A stretch of 64,000 nt of DNA, taken from positions 1 through 64,000 of the forward strand of contig QANT01006108.1 in assembly GCA_003254885.1 (NCBI GenBank), in the 5' to 3' direction. This stretch comes from Purshia tridentata. Taxonomy: Eukaryota > Streptophyta > Magnoliopsida > Rosales > Rosaceae. A model generated the notes under the pieces. That model was not told where the DNA came from, ran no database searches, and saw only the letters and a list, made by a program, of their open reading frames with translations. Of the stretch, positions 61,718 through 64,000 are shown in pieces. Positions within the stretch are counted from its first letter, which is position 1. Each line of letters starts with the position of its first letter. Both the position numbers and the translations under genes were made by a program.

Positions 61718-64000
61718 TTAATCTGAATCAGAGGACATTTCAGAACGAGGATCCAATGTCATGATCATTTTAGACAGCATCTCGCCCATGTCTTCTAATT
61801 CTTCTTTTGCAAAGCCCCAACTCCTAAGTAACTCAGCCCCAGGTGCTCCTCTGGCAATCCCAAACCTATGTAGACTTTCCAATCTATTCTCCAAAAATGG
61901 TAAGATGGCACTGCTAGAACGTAGTCTAGCTGCCATAGGGATTGAATGGACATCAAGTGATCCCCGTGGTGGCGAACCAATAATTGGGGTCCCCAAAAGC
62001 TCACCGTGTTGGCCAACAAGGTTCCCAAAGATTGAAGGAAAAGGCAAAGGTATTGGAAGAGGACATTGAGCCACTGACAGATGGCAGAACATTGGCCTTG
62101 TTATTGCATGCTCATAAGCAGCATGAACCTTATTCTTCACTTCAGAAATTGATGCCCGATTACCTCCTGTAGAACAGAAACAATCAGTTATAATATAACA
62201 AGCATCCAGTCCTCAACAAGCCCAACAAGAAGCAGCCCCTGACCCTGACTACTTTGTTCAAGGTACATTGTCAAGGGAGTGGCAATAAGACACAATCCTG
62301 AATAATTTCTTTAACATTCAGTTTCACCAATGAATGGCTCTGCATTTCCACAAGCATCTAAAAATCATCTTTCCTCTAACATAATAGGGTCATTTAGATA
62401 TACAGTTAACACCGACGAAATGCAGACTTCATTCATAATGTAACCAAGATGATAATACAAAGTCTGATATTTACATTGCTCTAGCCACTAAAGGCACCTT
62501 AATGTCGTAACTAAATTGCATATGAAAATAATAAGATCAACTAATGATGTTCCAGAAGCACAAAATATGAACAATCCTGAATGAGCATGTTTAGAATTCT
62601 CCATGAGACTAATGAACAAATAATAAAAATAGCTGATGAATTGAGGTCCAAAACAGTACCTGATCCAAGGGCCCCATGGACTGTAATGGATTCTACTGAT
62701 TGCAAGTCTTCAACATCCTCTGCTATCTCTGGTGTTAATGGCTGCAAATTCCCTAGCAAAGTTTGCTCAACCTGATTCCCTTGATTTTATAATGCCAAAT
62801 TATTAACCAAATTCAATGCTAATCACTGAGAGCTTAATGTGAAAATTGATAGAAATAAATACCAGTTAAAGAAGGTGCGGGCATTGCAACATCAAGAATA
62901 GCAACCATATTCTGCCTAGTTTGCCCCGATAGCATTTGCACAACCTCATTAACAGTCACAGCACCACAAGCATAAGATGAATCTACAGTGGGTCCAAGTG
63001 GTTCCATTCGGAAAGGGAGACTAACAGAATGTAGGGTAGCAGCATACGCTGCACTGCAGTGATAAGGGTTTTCATCTTTGATGCGGAGGAACTTTGAAGC
63101 TTTGCCTTTGAAATCAAGTAGACAGAAGATTAGTCCACCAGAAAGTGTAAATTGTTCAGAACGGGGAAACAAAGAGATACATAGTACATAGATCCTGGAT
63201 AGCAAAAGAAATGTTTAAAGCCCGGCCTCCATATTAAGCAATGAATTGATACTTAATTTATGCTGATTAATAGGATAAAACCAGATTTCTGAAAAAAGCT
63301 CCAGAATCATAATTCTAGAGCAATAAAGTAAAATGAAACAGTCTGAAGAGGCTAGAGAATCATCTGAAATAATGCATTCAATAACGCAATATTTCTTACT
63401 TGTACTCAATGAGGGTAACCCAACTGGAACTATCAGTTTACACAAGGATGATAGCCTTGAAAATGAAACCGCATCGTGAAGCTTCCGAGACACTGTCTGC
63501 TTCTTGCTTGTGGGATTCATGGGAGAACCAGGACCATGTACAGAATAGAGCAACACAGGAGAATTTGTGTATTCATCTGCAATATTCTCAAGAAAATCCA
63601 TGGCTAGAGCAGAGAAACCTCCTGAGTCATCAACAATGAACTGAAACCCCTGTCAAAATACCAAAAACTCCGTCTATAAATTAAATCAATATTCAAAATT
63701 GAAGATTCCAACAAAGCAGGCACAATGCAAAATTCATTTAAAACCGACAGTACTAGTTACTACTGCCAAGAAAGATATATTTATCCAAGATCCCTTAGGT
63801 AGGCATCAATCTTTAAATGATTCTAGATCCTCACCACCCATGTAAACATGATTCATATACTTTGAAAATTGAACAGGTCATTGACGTACATGGTCTTTTA
63901 AACAAATTCATTAATAGAAAAACCATATACGATCTAGTTTAGTAGCATAACCTAAAACATTGTCTAAACTACAAAGACACTGTTAACTCACCAACTTAGA
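61718..64000 (-). CDS. misato homologue (DML1), 3' part only
   Basis: The coding region enters from beyond base 64000. A donor (AAGTTG|GTGAGT) ends an exon at about 63992. Further exons: 63649-63400, 63105-62863, 62771-62660, 62166-61718. Recognisable parts: GFQFIVDDSGGFSA-like start of the second exon, DFLENIADEYTNSPVLLYSV (the tubulin-like misato segment), FLRIKDENPYHCSAAYAATL, LPFRMEPLGPTVDSSYACG, QPLTPEIAEDVEDLQSVESI, and a final exon with HAITRPMFCHLSVAQCP and RSWGFAKEELEDMGEML, ending MSSDSD. Misato proteins are tubulin/FtsZ-related and affect mitochondrial distribution and cell division in animals and yeast. The plant role is little known. Only the C-terminal half is present, with no breaks. 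Confidence 0.88.

Overview
The window is nuclear DNA from a flowering plant. Its genes have many introns with GT/AG borders, the spacers are long and AT-rich, CT/GA and TA microsatellites are common, there are several MITE-type elements, and every recognisable protein has a close land-plant relative. A eudicot is clear. A rosid, possibly Rosaceae/Prunus, is my inference from general protein resemblance and was not tested. No bacterial operon, CRISPR array or complete autonomous transposon was seen.

Layout. 0-8.5 kb: a Mutator-type MITE, then two minus-strand genes, a SAP-domain nuclear-type protein and a CDPK-related kinase closest to Arabidopsis CRK5. 8.5-17.2 kb: AT-rich spacer with a diverged 240-bp duplication, a minus-strand phosphoglycerate-mutase-like gene, and a Ptta/En-Spm transposon remnant. 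17.8-25.8 kb: two tandem patatin-like phospholipase genes with identical exon lengths. The second carries an LTR fossil in intron 2 and a duplicated promoter block. 26-31 kb: an intronless WEB-family coiled-coil gene converging on cyclophilin-40 (SQUINT type). 31.9-33.8 kb: a class III peroxidase. 36.2-36.5 kb: a two-exon cysteine-rich microprotein gene, the least familiar gene here. 38-42 kb: a MAPKKK5-type kinase whose C-terminal tail seems to be lost from the frame. 44.5-46 kb: mitochondrial-type ribosomal protein bL25, apparently with a GC-AG intron. 46-54 kb: gene-poor, with fold-back MITEs and hAT-like debris. 54.2-57.6 kb: LBD36/ASL1-type LOB-domain gene. 57.9-58.3 kb: a near-perfect 400-bp palindromic MITE with a 9-bp target duplication. 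61.7-64 kb: the 3' half of a misato (DML1) gene that runs off the window.

The genes do not form one pathway. The order is informative in another way. From memory, CRK5 and the PGM-like gene are neighbours in Arabidopsis (At3g50530/At3g50520), and MAPKKK5, bL25 and LBD36 are neighbours elsewhere (At5g66850/60/70). Having both sets in one window suggests that it keeps an ancestral order later split between duplicated Arabidopsis segments.

Exon borders were read by eye from splice signals and protein continuity, and may be off by one or two bases. No search or alignment program was run.
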